Source: an uncultured Eubacterium sp.
GTDB taxonomy: Bacteria > Bacillota > Clostridia > Lachnospirales > Lachnospiraceae
Direction: 5' to 3'
NCBI GenBank assembly: GCA_947385775.1
Contig: CANDMI010000013.1
Coordinates: 1 to 60,900, forward strand
Length of the DNA: 60,900 nucleotides
Part shown: positions 25,101-33,698 of the stretch, piece after piece
How positions within the stretch are numbered: the stretch's first letter is position 1
How the letters are laid out: every line of letters starts with the position of its first letter
Program-made: the position numbers and the translations under genes
Notes under the pieces: generated by a model
What the model was told of the DNA's origin: nothing
Database searches by the model: none
Seen by the model: the letters and a program-made list of their open reading frames with translations, nothing else

Positions 25101-25920
25101 GAAGAATCCTTCCATGATTCAGCGCAGGCTGATACCGACTTATATTTTCCTTACGATTGTATCTATATTTTCCGTGTTCCCGCTGTACTGGATGATTGCC
25201 GCGGCCACCAACACCTCTACGGAGATTTCCAGGGGGCGTATCCTGCCGGGGACGCATTTTTTGGAAAATTTTAAAAACCTGACCGAACAGCAGCCGCTTT
25301 GGCGGGCGCTTGGAAATTCCTTTTTGTATGCGCTGGTTACGACGATCGTCTGCCTGTTGATCTGCTCGATTGCTGGGTACGGCTTTGAGATTTACAATGA
25401 CAAATGGAAAGATAAGCTGTTTTCCATCCTGCTGCTGGCGATGATGGTTCCGCAGGTAGCGACTATGGTTCCGCTGTTTCAGATGTTTTCAAAGGCGAAG
25501 CTTTTAAATACGACGGTTGGCTTTATCCTTCCGATGATATCCACGCCGTTTATGATCATGATGTTCCGCCAGCATGCCAGGTCGTTTCCGATTGACATTA
25601 TCGAAGCGGCAAGGATTGACGGGTTAAGCGAAGTGCAGATATTTTTCCGCATGTTTATGCCGACGATGAAATCCACCTATGCGGCTGCCGCGGTTATTAC
25701 GTTTATGAACGCATGGAACTCTTATTTGTGGCCAAAGGTTATTATGACAGACAACAAATCCCTGACGATGCCGATGTTGATCGCAAACCTGATCACCGGG
25801 TATGTCATTGATTACGGTATGCTGATGTGCGGCGTATTGTTCTGTTCGATTCCTACGATGATCATTTTCTTCGTACTGCAAAAACAGTTCGCGGAAGGAA
25901 TCACCGGGGCAGTCAAATAG
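25093..25920 (+). CDS. Sugar ABC transporter permease (MalG/UgpE-type)
   Basis: The second CUT1 membrane subunit, 275 residues from the GTG at 25093. A GTG at 25084 is an alternative start. It has six predicted helices (IFLTIVSIFSVFPLYWMIAA first) and the EAA loop DIIEAARIDGLSEVQIFFR. The protein ends QKQFAEGITGAVK, the usual ending of this subunit class. The convergent AraC-type gene starts only 2 bp beyond its stop. Confidence 0.92.
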   Translation: MTKKNPSMIQRRLIPTYIFLTIVSIFSVFPLYWMIAAATNTSTEISRGRILPGTHFLENFKNLTEQQPLWRALGNSFLYALVTTIVCLLICSIAGYGFEIYNDKWKDKLFSILLLAMMVPQVATMVPLFQMFSKAKLLNTTVGFILPMISTPFMIMMFRQHARSFPIDIIEAARIDGLSEVQIFFRMFMPTMKSTYAAAAVITFMNAWNSYLWPKVIMTDNKSLTMPMLIANLITGYVIDYGMLMCGVLFCSIPTMIIFFVLQKQFAEGITGAVK

Positions 25921-25922
25921 CC

Positions 25923-26859
25923 TTACCAGCCTTCTTCGGAATGGATCTGGGATTTTAAAAGCTGCTGCTCATAATTGTCCGGGCGTTTGCGCCATTCGTT
26001 TGGAGAGACGCCTGTGACTTTTTTAAAATTGCGGCTGAAGGTGGAAAATGTTGGAAAGCCGCACTTGTTTGCAATGTCCATAATATAGTCGTCCGTCCGC
26101 TTTAAATAATCGCAGGCGGCCTGGACGCGTATCAGGTTGACGTAGTCCATGGGGCTTATGGACATGTATCTGGAAAAAATTTTACGGAAATGGGATTCGC
26201 TCATATGGCAGTTTGCCGCGATATCCTCGATTTTTAAAGGCTCCATATAATGCAGGGAAATATAATCCAGCGATTGCGAGATCGGGATTACCTCAATATG
26301 GGGGGGGTTCATTTGACAGCTCGTTGTCCTTGTTTTCCCTTGCGATATGGATTAACAGCGCGGTCACCTCCGCGGTGGCTTCCTCTATGTAAAACGCCTC
26401 TTTGCGCCGCATAATGTCTAAGACATTGCGGATCTTTTGCCCAAGCTTTGGCTTTTCGGCTTCCGGGCATAAATAGGCGCGGGCGTTGATCAGGGGGATG
26501 ACCGTCTGGTTTATATGCCGCATATTGTTATGGTAAGCGTTGTCTAACGCTTCCTCAATATCGATAAACAGGTATTCCCAGCTTGAAACCGTATCCGGGT
26601 CGCTGTTTGTCGTATGCGGGCATTTTTTCGGTATAACTGAAAAACAGCCGCCCACGTAGCGGTGTTCCTCGTTCCCGAGTATCAGGCTGCCGGTTCCATC
26701 ATAGCAGTAGCCGATTTCCAGGTAATTATGGAAATGCAGGTAGTCGATATCCCGGCCGTAATTTTGCACCCATTTTTCCCCAATCAACGCCAGAAACGGG
26801 ACGTTTTTCGGGATTTTATAATACCTTAGCTGAATTTGTTTTTTATCGTTGTTTGTCAT
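25923..26859 (-). pseudogene. AraC-family regulator interrupted by a frameshift at a C8 tract
   Basis: The first part (26859 down to 26293) encodes a 188-residue cupin-like ligand-binding domain (HFHNYLEIGYCYDGTGSLIL, GGCFSVIPKKCPH) and ends in NEPPPY-stop. The second part (from 26312 down) encodes the AraC DNA-binding domain with both helix-turn-helices (IEDIAANCHMSESHFRKIF; IMDIANKCGFPTFSTFSRNF) and GVSPNEWRK. The shift lies in a run of eight G on the plus strand at 26300-26307. With seven the frames join as SNEPPHIEVIPIS and give one 311-residue regulator. It may be a sequencing error, a decayed gene or a phase-variable switch. Convergent with the permeases. Confidence 0.85.
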
Positions 26860-27016
26860 AGGAGACTCCTTATCTTCTTATTATATCGGACAAAAAATGA
26901 CTTCGCAAGTATTATTTCATGCTATTTTGTAATTTTTATGGAAAAAAGGTAATAGAAAAAAGTAATAGAAAAAGGTATTAGAAGGTAATAGAAAAAACGC
27001 AGAAAGAAGGAGAGTA

Positions 27017-28849
27017 ATGGATCAATTTATCGTAAATATTATCCACCGCCCGGAGATGGTGCCGGAATACGCGGAAAAAGTCACGGGGCACGGGCAGTCC
27101 GAGGACATCGGGCGCAAGGCCCTGTTAACCGAAAGCCTGGACATTTTTAAAACCCAGCAGGAATGCGCCCATAAAAACGGGTTAAAGACCACGATCCAGA
27201 TGACCTACGCCAGCCTGTTTAACGAAGAGGCCGTAGCTTTGGCAAAACAGCACCATGAGCGGTACGGGGATGAGATCGCCCTTTCCCTGCTGGGGCTTCC
27301 ATGCGAGCAGTTCCGGGAAAAATACAAGACCAAGGATTTCTGCATCTGGATGTTTTCCATGGAGGACAAAAAGGCCATCGTAAACGACGTGTTCGGCAAA
27401 TTTTATGAGCGGTTCGGCTTTTATCCGCAGTCCACAGGCTCGTACTATATGGACGCGGAGCTGATCAATTATATCAAAGAAAAATATCCGTCCGTCAAAT
27501 GCGCCGTGGCCACCTGCTGGGAGGAGGGGCCGAAGGCGTACCACACCTGCAACAACAGCTGGTACACGTTTATGGACGGCGGCCCTTGGGCGCCTTGGAT
27601 ACCGTCAAAGCAAAACACCCACGCGCCTGCCGCAAATGAAGCGGAGGACTCCGGCATTGTGGCGATCCCGCATTTAAGTAGGGATTTGATCGCCTGCTAC
27701 GACGGCAACGGCTCCAATTTCGGGACGCACCCGCAAAACGTGCTGCGGGGCATGATCTACGAGGACGGGGAGTACCCGTACCTGTATAATTTAATCGACC
27801 AGTTCCGCTACCAGGCGAAGTTCAACAATGGGTATGCATATAATATGATGTTTGTGGGGCCTGGCTGGATGAACAAGATGGGCCGCTGGGAGGCGCCGTA
27901 CGAGCTTTTAAAAAAATCCTATGAGGACGGCTGCGCCTACTATGGTCAGCTGAAAAAGGAAGGGAAGCTTACGGACATGACGATGGCGGAGTTTGCGGAT
28001 TTTTACCGCGGGAAGAAAAGCTACGCCGAGCCGGAATGCGCCCTTTGGAGGGACATCTTATATGGAAGCGAAAAACAGGTGTTTTGGTACTGCGACCCAT
28101 ATATGCGCGCCTGCGTCAACATGGACCAGGGGGGAGCCATCGTGGATTTAAGGCCGTACGTGGCAAAGCTGCCATGGCCGGTTGGAATCGGAACCCCGCA
28201 TATCCAGGACGCAAGCTATCCATTCTTGATCCAGGAAAAATACCGCGCCGGGTATTTCACCCATTACGCCGGGGAAGGGACGGTGCGAAGCGCCAAGGTC
28301 TGCTGCAATGGGGAGGAGGTGGATTTATGCCTCTGCCGCACGAAAGCCCATGTTTCGAAAGAGGGCAAAGACCATATCCTGACCTTAGATCCGGTGGACA
28401 TTGAGTTTTCGGACACAACCGTAAAGCTACAGACTATAATCACATTTACGGAAGGGGAGAGCGCGGTTAAGACCGAGCGTAAGATCTTAAACGTCACAAA
28501 TCCGAAGGCGGAGGTTACGATTCAGGAATACATGACGGCCTGCTACGGCACGACGGAGTACAGCGAGGATATGTCCAGCCTGACCTTGTGGGTGGAAGCG
28601 GACGGAAACAAAGAAGAGCTTTCCTACGAATACAAGTGCAGGGAGGCTTTGAAGGAAAACGCCGCCCGCGTAAGCTGCAAGCTGCCGCCAATAAAGACCC
28701 TTGTGTCAATGGAATGCGAAGGGAACGGCAAGTCCGGCTTTATCCGGGAAGGGTATGCCTTCAGCCCGATGTTTACGCTGGGGTATACGGGGAAATTATG
28801 TGAAAAGGAGGTGTTTACGACATGGCTCAGGCTGGAAAAGGCAGATTAA
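27017..28849 (+). CDS. Unrecognised 610-residue probable carbohydrate-active enzyme
   Basis: I do not recognise the family. No signal peptide is seen, so it is cytoplasmic. The N-terminal part (about 1-320) alternates helices and strands like a beta/alpha barrel: TTIQMTYASLFNEEAVALA, DEIALSLLGLPCEQF, and GFYPQSTGSYYMDAELINYI, the last recalling the layout of NodB/GH57-like deacetylase or glycosidase barrels. Aromatic-rich DGGPWAPWIPSKQNTHAPA (about 186-204) could bind a sugar. The C-terminal part (about 400-610) is strand-rich like a beta-sandwich. GAAGGAGAG precedes the ATG. Its position between the sugar transporter/AraC genes and the galactanase supports a role in oligosaccharide breakdown (inferred). 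Its stop overlaps the next gene by 28 bp. Confidence 0.6.
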   Translation: MDQFIVNIIHRPEMVPEYAEKVTGHGQSEDIGRKALLTESLDIFKTQQECAHKNGLKTTIQMTYASLFNEEAVALAKQHHERYGDEIALSLLGLPCEQFREKYKTKDFCIWMFSMEDKKAIVNDVFGKFYERFGFYPQSTGSYYMDAELINYIKEKYPSVKCAVATCWEEGPKAYHTCNNSWYTFMDGGPWAPWIPSKQNTHAPAANEAEDSGIVAIPHLSRDLIACYDGNGSNFGTHPQNVLRGMIYEDGEYPYLYNLIDQFRYQAKFNNGYAYNMMFVGPGWMNKMGRWEAPYELLKKSYEDGCAYYGQLKKEGKLTDMTMAEFADFYRGKKSYAEPECALWRDILYGSEKQVFWYCDPYMRACVNMDQGGAIVDLRPYVAKLPWPVGIGTPHIQDASYPFLIQEKYRAGYFTHYAGEGTVRSAKVCCNGEEVDLCLCRTKAHVSKEGKDHILTLDPVDIEFSDTTVKLQTIITFTEGESAVKTERKILNVTNPKAEVTIQEYMTACYGTTEYSEDMSSLTLWVEADGNKEELSYEYKCREALKENAARVSCKLPPIKTLVSMECEGNGKSGFIREGYAFSPMFTLGYTGKLCEKEVFTTWLRLEKAD

Positions 28850-29049
28850 ATTACCGGTGCCCGTCCTGTTTTATGCGGGATTTGGATCTGGATATGTTTT
28901 ACGATAAGGAAAAAAAGGAGTATTACTGCATCCGCTGCCAGTATACGGGGACGGAAGAAGACGTGCTTGCGAAAAACCAAATGGCGCGGTTCCGGTACCG
29001 GGATATGAAAAAGCGGTATGGGATGGAGGATTTTGAGAGGTTTGAATAA
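28822..29049 (+). CDS. Small zinc-ribbon protein
   Basis: A 75-residue protein with CPSC and, about 25 residues later, CIRC, the two knuckles of a zinc ribbon. A basic helical C-terminus follows (AKNQMARFRYRDMKKRYGMEDFERFE). AAGGAGGTG lies 9 bp upstream. It begins 28 bp inside the previous gene in another frame, so translation is likely coupled. It might bind nucleic acid or assist a partner; function is unknown. Confidence 0.6.
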   Translation: MAQAGKGRLNYRCPSCFMRDLDLDMFYDKEKKEYYCIRCQYTGTEEDVLAKNQMARFRYRDMKKRYGMEDFERFE

Positions 29050-29112
29050 AGGTTAGAGAAAAAGGATTAGAGAAAAGGGTTTTATAAAGGGATTAAAAAG
29101 GGAGGTTTTTAA

Positions 29113-31725
29113 ATGAGCGGATTTAAGAAAACAGCCAGTGTGCTATTAAGCTTATGTATGGCGGTTACGCCTTTGAGCGGTGTGGGTATTGTCAGCGCGT
29201 CCGATAACGGGGGGACGACACAGAATGTGGTATTGGCGGCGGATTCCGATACCGCGGTGGAAGCTCCGATTAATGTCAAAAAGATTCCGGGGCTGTCCGA
29301 AGATTTTATCCATGGGATTGACGTTTCCACATATTTAAGCGAGATCCAAAGCGGGGTAAAATACAAGGATGAAAACGGCGTGGAAAAGAACATGTTTGAG
29401 ATTTTTAAAGACGGCGGCGCCAACTGGATCAGACTCCGTGTCTGGAACTGCCCGTACCGCGTGGACGCAAACGGGAAGATCCTTTATACCGACGATGCCG
29501 GAAATGAGTATAATGAGGATCAGGTGACGAAAACCCAGCATAAAGACGGGTATTTTGAATATGCGTTAAAAGACGGCGGCAAAACCGTATATCCGGAAGG
29601 TTACGGCGCGGGCAACTGTGACATCGATACGGCGGTTGCGACCGGTAAGATCGCGACGGATTATGGCATGAAAGTGTTAATTGATTTCCATTATTCCGAT
29701 TTTTGGGCTGACCCTTCCAAAATGAAAGCTCCAAAAGCATGGACTGGTATGGATATTGACACAAAAGCGAAAGCCCTTTCGGACTTTACGGCGGACTGCA
29801 TGAAAAAGTTAAAGGACGGCGGCGTGGACGTAGGCATGGTGCAGGTCGGAAATGAAATTAACGGCGGTATGGCAGGCGAAGCGGACTGGAATAATATTGC
29901 AAAGCTTCTGGACGCAGGCTGTAAGGCAGTCCGCGCGGCGGATGATAAGATCCTGATCGCGATCCATTACGCGAATCCGGACAGGGAAAATTACCAGATG
30001 GAGCGGGCAAAGGCGCTGGCGGATAAAAATATCGATTACGATGTGTTTGCGTCGTCCTATTATTCCTTCTGGCATGGCTCCACCGAGAACTTGACAAACG
30101 TATTAAGCGGCATTGCAAAAACATACCAAAAGAAGGTTATGGTGGCGGAGGTTTCCTATTGCACGACGCTGGAAGATGGCGACGGACATAAAAATGTCGT
30201 AAGCGCGGACACCCCGGGGCTTGATTACTCCATTGATGAAAAGGGCGAAGGCCAGGCTGCCGCGGTGCGGGATGCCATTGCGGCGGTCGCGGCAGTCGGG
30301 GATGCGGGAATCGGCACATTTTACTGGGAACCGGCATGGGTTCCGGTGCAAAATTATGCAGGCGCCGACGCTTCTAAAAAGGAAGAAGTGTTAAATTACA
30401 ACATTGACAAATGGGAGAAATACGGCTGCGGATGGGCGTCCAAATGGTCTGGCCCGGTTGGCGATCAAAAGGAAGGCGAAGGCTATGACCCGGGCGTAAA
30501 GAAAGACCAGGCTACACACGGTTCAGAGTGGGATAACCAGGCGATGTTTGATTTTAACGGCAAAGCGCTCCCATCCATCAATGTGTACAAATGGATTTAC
30601 ACAGGCGCAAGCGGCCCGGTTCGCGTAAAATCGGTAGACGCGTTGGAATGTACGATGCAGTATAAAGGGGAACCATCCCTGCCGGATAAGACGACGGTTC
30701 GGCTGAATAATGAACAAAGCGTAGAAAACGTGCCGGTTACGTGGGACGCGTCGCAGCTTGAGGCATTAAAGACAGCGGATTTTGGCGAATACACCGTCAA
30801 CGGGACGATAGGGGAATTCCAGTTCCAGTCAAAGGGTGAAACGGTTGCCGTAAAAGCGGGCGAATGGCAGACAACCTGCAACGTAGTTGTGACCGGGCAA
30901 AATTATGTAAGAAACGGCAGCTTTGAGGAAGGCGAAAACGGCTGGACAAAGCAGGGCGAGGTTACGTTTAAGACAGACGGGGCCAGCGGCAACGCGAAGG
31001 ATGGCAGCAATTACTATCAGGTATACGGCGTAGGCGGCTCCACGATTGATTTTGAGATCGGACAGACAATATCAGGCCAGCAGCTTCCGCCAAGCGGAAA
31101 ATATATGTTATTTGGCTATTATCAGGGCACAAATTTGGGAACTATATCCGAAGAATCCGGCCTGATCGCGCAGGTAACGTATAAGGACGGCTCTGTCCAG
31201 ACCTATAAAGGGGAAATCCAGGTTCCGGGCACATGGAAGGTGTTCTATCAGGCGAAAGCGAAAGGCATCGTGATCAACGAAAATGTGGAAAGCATTCAGA
31301 TCACAAGCCGCATGATCAGCAACAACGGCGGCTGGGCAGTCGTAGACGATATTAATTTAATGCAGACGGACGGGGCGGACACCCTGACGGCGGAAGAAAA
31401 AGCGTTTGGCGAAAAGCGGCAAAGCGCGTTAAATCCAGCCAAGGTAAAGAAGCCGGTTGTGAAAAACACGAAAAAGGATACCCTGAAAGTCAGCTACAAA
31501 AAGGCCGAAGGCGCGCAGGGCTATGAGATCCGCTATGCGTCCAAGTCAAACATGAAAGGCGTGAAGAAGGTAACAACAAAGAAGCTGTCCTGCACGGTGA
31601 AGGATAAGACGCTGAAAAAAGGCGGCGCGTATTATGTGCAGGTGCGCGCATATGCGTTGGACGATGCGGGCAAAAAGGTTTACGGCAAATACAGCTCGAA
31701 AGCAAAAGTGCAGATTCAAAAGTAA
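29113..31725 (+). CDS. Secreted arabinogalactan endo-beta-1,4-galactanase (GH53), multidomain
   Basis: Cleaves beta-1,4-galactan of pectin side chains outside the cell. The signal peptide (about 1-30) ends GIVSAS. The GH53 barrel spans about 60-480, with acid/base E248 in VQVGNEINGG and nucleophile E346 in VMVAEVSY; FHYSDFWADP and ANWIRLRVWN are family hallmarks. A bacterial Ig-like domain follows (about 505-590), then a jelly-roll, probably a galactan-binding module (NYVRNGSFEEGENGW to about 760). An Fn3-like lysine-rich C-terminal domain ends at 870. No LPxTG anchor is seen; the basic tail may bind the wall. It lies 63 bp after the zinc-ribbon gene; the intracellular GH2 beta-galactosidase at 34383 would finish the products. 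Confidence 0.93.
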   Translation: MSGFKKTASVLLSLCMAVTPLSGVGIVSASDNGGTTQNVVLAADSDTAVEAPINVKKIPGLSEDFIHGIDVSTYLSEIQSGVKYKDENGVEKNMFEIFKDGGANWIRLRVWNCPYRVDANGKILYTDDAGNEYNEDQVTKTQHKDGYFEYALKDGGKTVYPEGYGAGNCDIDTAVATGKIATDYGMKVLIDFHYSDFWADPSKMKAPKAWTGMDIDTKAKALSDFTADCMKKLKDGGVDVGMVQVGNEINGGMAGEADWNNIAKLLDAGCKAVRAADDKILIAIHYANPDRENYQMERAKALADKNIDYDVFASSYYSFWHGSTENLTNVLSGIAKTYQKKVMVAEVSYCTTLEDGDGHKNVVSADTPGLDYSIDEKGEGQAAAVRDAIAAVAAVGDAGIGTFYWEPAWVPVQNYAGADASKKEEVLNYNIDKWEKYGCGWASKWSGPVGDQKEGEGYDPGVKKDQATHGSEWDNQAMFDFNGKALPSINVYKWIYTGASGPVRVKSVDALECTMQYKGEPSLPDKTTVRLNNEQSVENVPVTWDASQLEALKTADFGEYTVNGTIGEFQFQSKGETVAVKAGEWQTTCNVVVTGQNYVRNGSFEEGENGWTKQGEVTFKTDGASGNAKDGSNYYQVYGVGGSTIDFEIGQTISGQQLPPSGKYMLFGYYQGTNLGTISEESGLIAQVTYKDGSVQTYKGEIQVPGTWKVFYQAKAKGIVINENVESIQITSRMISNNGGWAVVDDINLMQTDGADTLTAEEKAFGEKRQSALNPAKVKKPVVKNTKKDTLKVSYKKAEGAQGYEIRYASKSNMKGVKKVTTKKLSCTVKDKTLKKGGAYYVQVRAYALDDAGKKVYGKYSSKAKVQIQK

Positions 31726-31769
31726 GAGACGCAAAAGCGTAAAATGGAAGTTTGTAACAGTTCAGCCCA

Positions 31770-31794
31770 GGACTTTGCATTTACTGCAAAGTCC
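31770..31794 (+). terminator. Hairpin after the galactanase gene
   Basis: A perfect 9-bp stem GGACTTTGC / GCAAAGTCC with the loop ATTTACT, 44 bp after the stop. There is no T-run. The 5' arm and loop start share GGACTTTGCATTT with the hairpin after lnpA (20407-20439). Confidence 0.5.
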
Positions 31795-31834
31795 GTATGA
31801 TAAAGCAGCGGTTGCGGGAATCCGATTCTTTGCC

Positions 31835-31863
31835 TTTACATCCAAACCTGCGCTTGTTATAAT
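31835..31863 (+). promoter_or_regulatory. Strong promoter of the 48-residue gene
   Basis: TTTACA, 17-bp spacer, TATAAT: 11 of 12 consensus bases, 55 bp before the small ORF at 31919. Confidence 0.75.
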
Positions 31864-31918
31864 TTAGGAAACAGCGCGATATCGTTAAGAAATATTTGAA
31901 GAGAAAGCAGGTGGGAAT

Positions 31919-32065
31919 ATGGGCATGACAGACAGCCAGTTTAAAGGGTTTATTAAATTTGTGCTGGATGATATAAGAGAAGTTCTGGAAACCATGAACG
32001 AAGGCAAAGAAAAGGAGAAACTGCAAAAAGTGGCGGACAATTTGCAGCAGACATTGGAAGATTAA
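31919..32065 (+). CDS. 48-residue helical protein
   Basis: The frame reads MGMTDSQFKGFIKFVLDDIR and then a charged helix ending LQQTLED. It has its own consensus promoter, an AGGTGG-type ribosome site and a strong terminator 15 bp after the stop, so it looks like a real monocistronic gene. Small proteins with a similar MTDxQFK start and LQKTLED end seem familiar from Firmicutes, but no function is known to me. The second ATG at 31925 is an alternative start. Confidence 0.7.
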   Translation: MGMTDSQFKGFIKFVLDDIREVLETMNEGKEKEKLQKVADNLQQTLED

Positions 32066-32080
32066 GACAGGCTAAGAAAA

Positions 32081-32117
32081 AAGCCAGGGCATTTATAAAA
32101 CAATGCCCTGGCTTTTT
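32081..32117 (+). terminator. Strong terminator
   Basis: A 13-bp stem AAGCCAGGGCATT / AATGCCCTGGCTT with an 8-nt loop, T-run after it and A-run before it. It could act in both directions, ending the small gene and the convergent aminotransferase gene. Confidence 0.88.
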
Positions 32118-32235
32118 ATGCACACGGGCGCCCAAGTGAAATTTGTCAGCGGAAGCTGACGGGCGCCCGGCGCGGCGAGTAGGGAAAGAAAGATCTTCCC
32201 TACTCGATTTTTCCTAACAGCTTTTCAACAGTTTT

Positions 32236-33522
32236 TCAACAGTTTTTCAATAGTTTTTCAATAGAAGCAAGCTTTACGCAAAGCGTAAATATCTCCGTAG
32301 CGTCCCGCATTTCCTCCACGGTCGGAAACGTAGGCGCGATACGTATGTTGGAATCCTGCGGGTCTTTTCCGTAAGGATAAGTGGCCCCCGCCCCGGTTAA
32401 CACTACGCCAAGCTGCTTGCATTTTTCAACGATCGCTTTCGCGCATCCAGGCATGGATTCAAAAGAGATAAAATACCCGCCCCTTGGCTTGATCCAGCAG
32501 CCGATCCCAAGGCCCGTAAGCTCCCTGTCTAAAATTTCCAGCACAGCGTCAAATTTTGGCCGGATGATATTGGCGTGTTTTTCCATATGGGCGTTTAAGC
32601 CGTCCAGGTTTTTGAAAAACCGCGCATGGCGAAGCTGGTTTATTTTGTCATGGCCGATGATCTGGGTCGTCATGAATTTTTTGATATATTCCATGTTTGC
32701 TTTTGAAGTCGCGATCGCGGACACGCCGGAGCCAGGGAAGCTTACCTTGGAGGTGGAGGCAAATATGTATGCCATATCCGGGTTGCCTGCTTTTTCGCAC
32801 TCTTCTAATAAATTTAAGATCTTATCGTGCTTATCGTCGTAAAGGTGGTGGATACAGTATGCGTTATCCCAAAAAATACGAAAATCCTTGGCCTTTGGCT
32901 TTAAATTCGCAAAGCGCTTTACTGTCTCGTCGGAATAGGTGATGCCGGTCGGGTTGGAATATTTCGGGACGCACCAGATGCCCTTTACGGATTCGTCCTC
33001 GTTTACATATTTTTCCACCAGATCCATATCCGGGCCGTCTTCTCCTAACGGGATAGTTACCATTTCAATGCCAAAAAGCTCTGTGATTTTAAAATGCCTG
33101 TCGTACCCTGGAACCGGGCATAAAAATTTTACTTTGTCCAGCTTGCACCATGGAGCAGAGCCGTTTACCCCCATGACCATAGAGCGGCAAACGGTGTCGT
33201 ACATAATGTTCAGGCTGGAATTGCCGCATACGATGACGTTGTCCTTTTTGACCTCCATCATATCCGCCATAAGCTGGCGGCATTCGCCGATGCCGTCCCA
33301 GTCCCCGTAATTTCTGGTGTCATTTCCAAGCGCCGTGCGCATATCGGATTCACTGTTGACGATATTTAGTAATTGCGTGGATAATGCAAGCTGCGCCACG
33401 CTTGGCTTGCCCCTTGCCATATTAAAAGAAAGGCCCTTTGCCTCTTGCGTTTTAAATTGTTCTTCCAGGCTCGCCTTTAAGGATAAAAGCTCATTTTGAT
33501 CCATTTCGGTATACATTTTCAT
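32236..33522 (-). CDS. PLP-dependent aminotransferase, class I (aspartate aminotransferase subgroup Ic-like)
   Basis: A 428-residue enzyme from the ATG at 33522, which has GGAGGG upstream on the minus strand; an open frame extends 34 codons further but without a ribosome site. Features are NMARGKPSVAQL, YGDWDGIGECRQLMAD, VPKYSNPTGITYSDE, WDNAYCIHHLYDD and ASTSKVSFPGSGVSAIA, with the PLP Schiff-base lysine. These fit the Asp_aminotransf group (PF12897) whose characterised members use aspartate and 2-oxoglutarate. The exact substrate is not readable from sequence. Transcribed alone. Confidence 0.88.
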   Translation of the reverse strand: MKMYTEMDQNELLSLKASLEEQFKTQEAKGLSFNMARGKPSVAQLALSTQLLNIVNSESDMRTALGNDTRNYGDWDGIGECRQLMADMMEVKKDNVIVCGNSSLNIMYDTVCRSMVMGVNGSAPWCKLDKVKFLCPVPGYDRHFKITELFGIEMVTIPLGEDGPDMDLVEKYVNEDESVKGIWCVPKYSNPTGITYSDETVKRFANLKPKAKDFRIFWDNAYCIHHLYDDKHDKILNLLEECEKAGNPDMAYIFASTSKVSFPGSGVSAIATSKANMEYIKKFMTTQIIGHDKINQLRHARFFKNLDGLNAHMEKHANIIRPKFDAVLEILDRELTGLGIGCWIKPRGGYFISFESMPGCAKAIVEKCKQLGVVLTGAGATYPYGKDPQDSNIRIAPTFPTVEEMRDATEIFTLCVKLASIEKLLKNC

Positions 33523-33557
33523 AAATGCCGTTCTCCCTCCCTGATATAATGTTTGCC

Positions 33558-33585
33558 TGTATAGCCTTAAATCAACTGTTTTCAA
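33558..33585 (-). promoter_or_regulatory. Probable promoter of the aminotransferase gene
   Basis: On the minus strand TTGAAA, 16-bp spacer, TATACA, 35 bp before the chosen start. It lies back to back with the plus-strand promoter at 33635. Confidence 0.55.
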
Positions 33586-33634
33586 ACTCTTTTCAAGTAT
33601 AACAGGGTATTTTGACGCAGTCAATAAAAATACG

Positions 33635-33663
33635 TTGCTATTTTACCGAAACTTTCTTATAAT
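33635..33663 (+). promoter_or_regulatory. Promoter of the exonuclease / beta-galactosidase genes
   Basis: TTGCTA, 17-bp spacer, TATAAT, 35 bp before the ATG at 33699, with AAAGGAGG in between. Confidence 0.7.
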
Positions 33664-33698
33664 AGAGATAGCGTAACGATACAAAGGAGGATTGCAGG

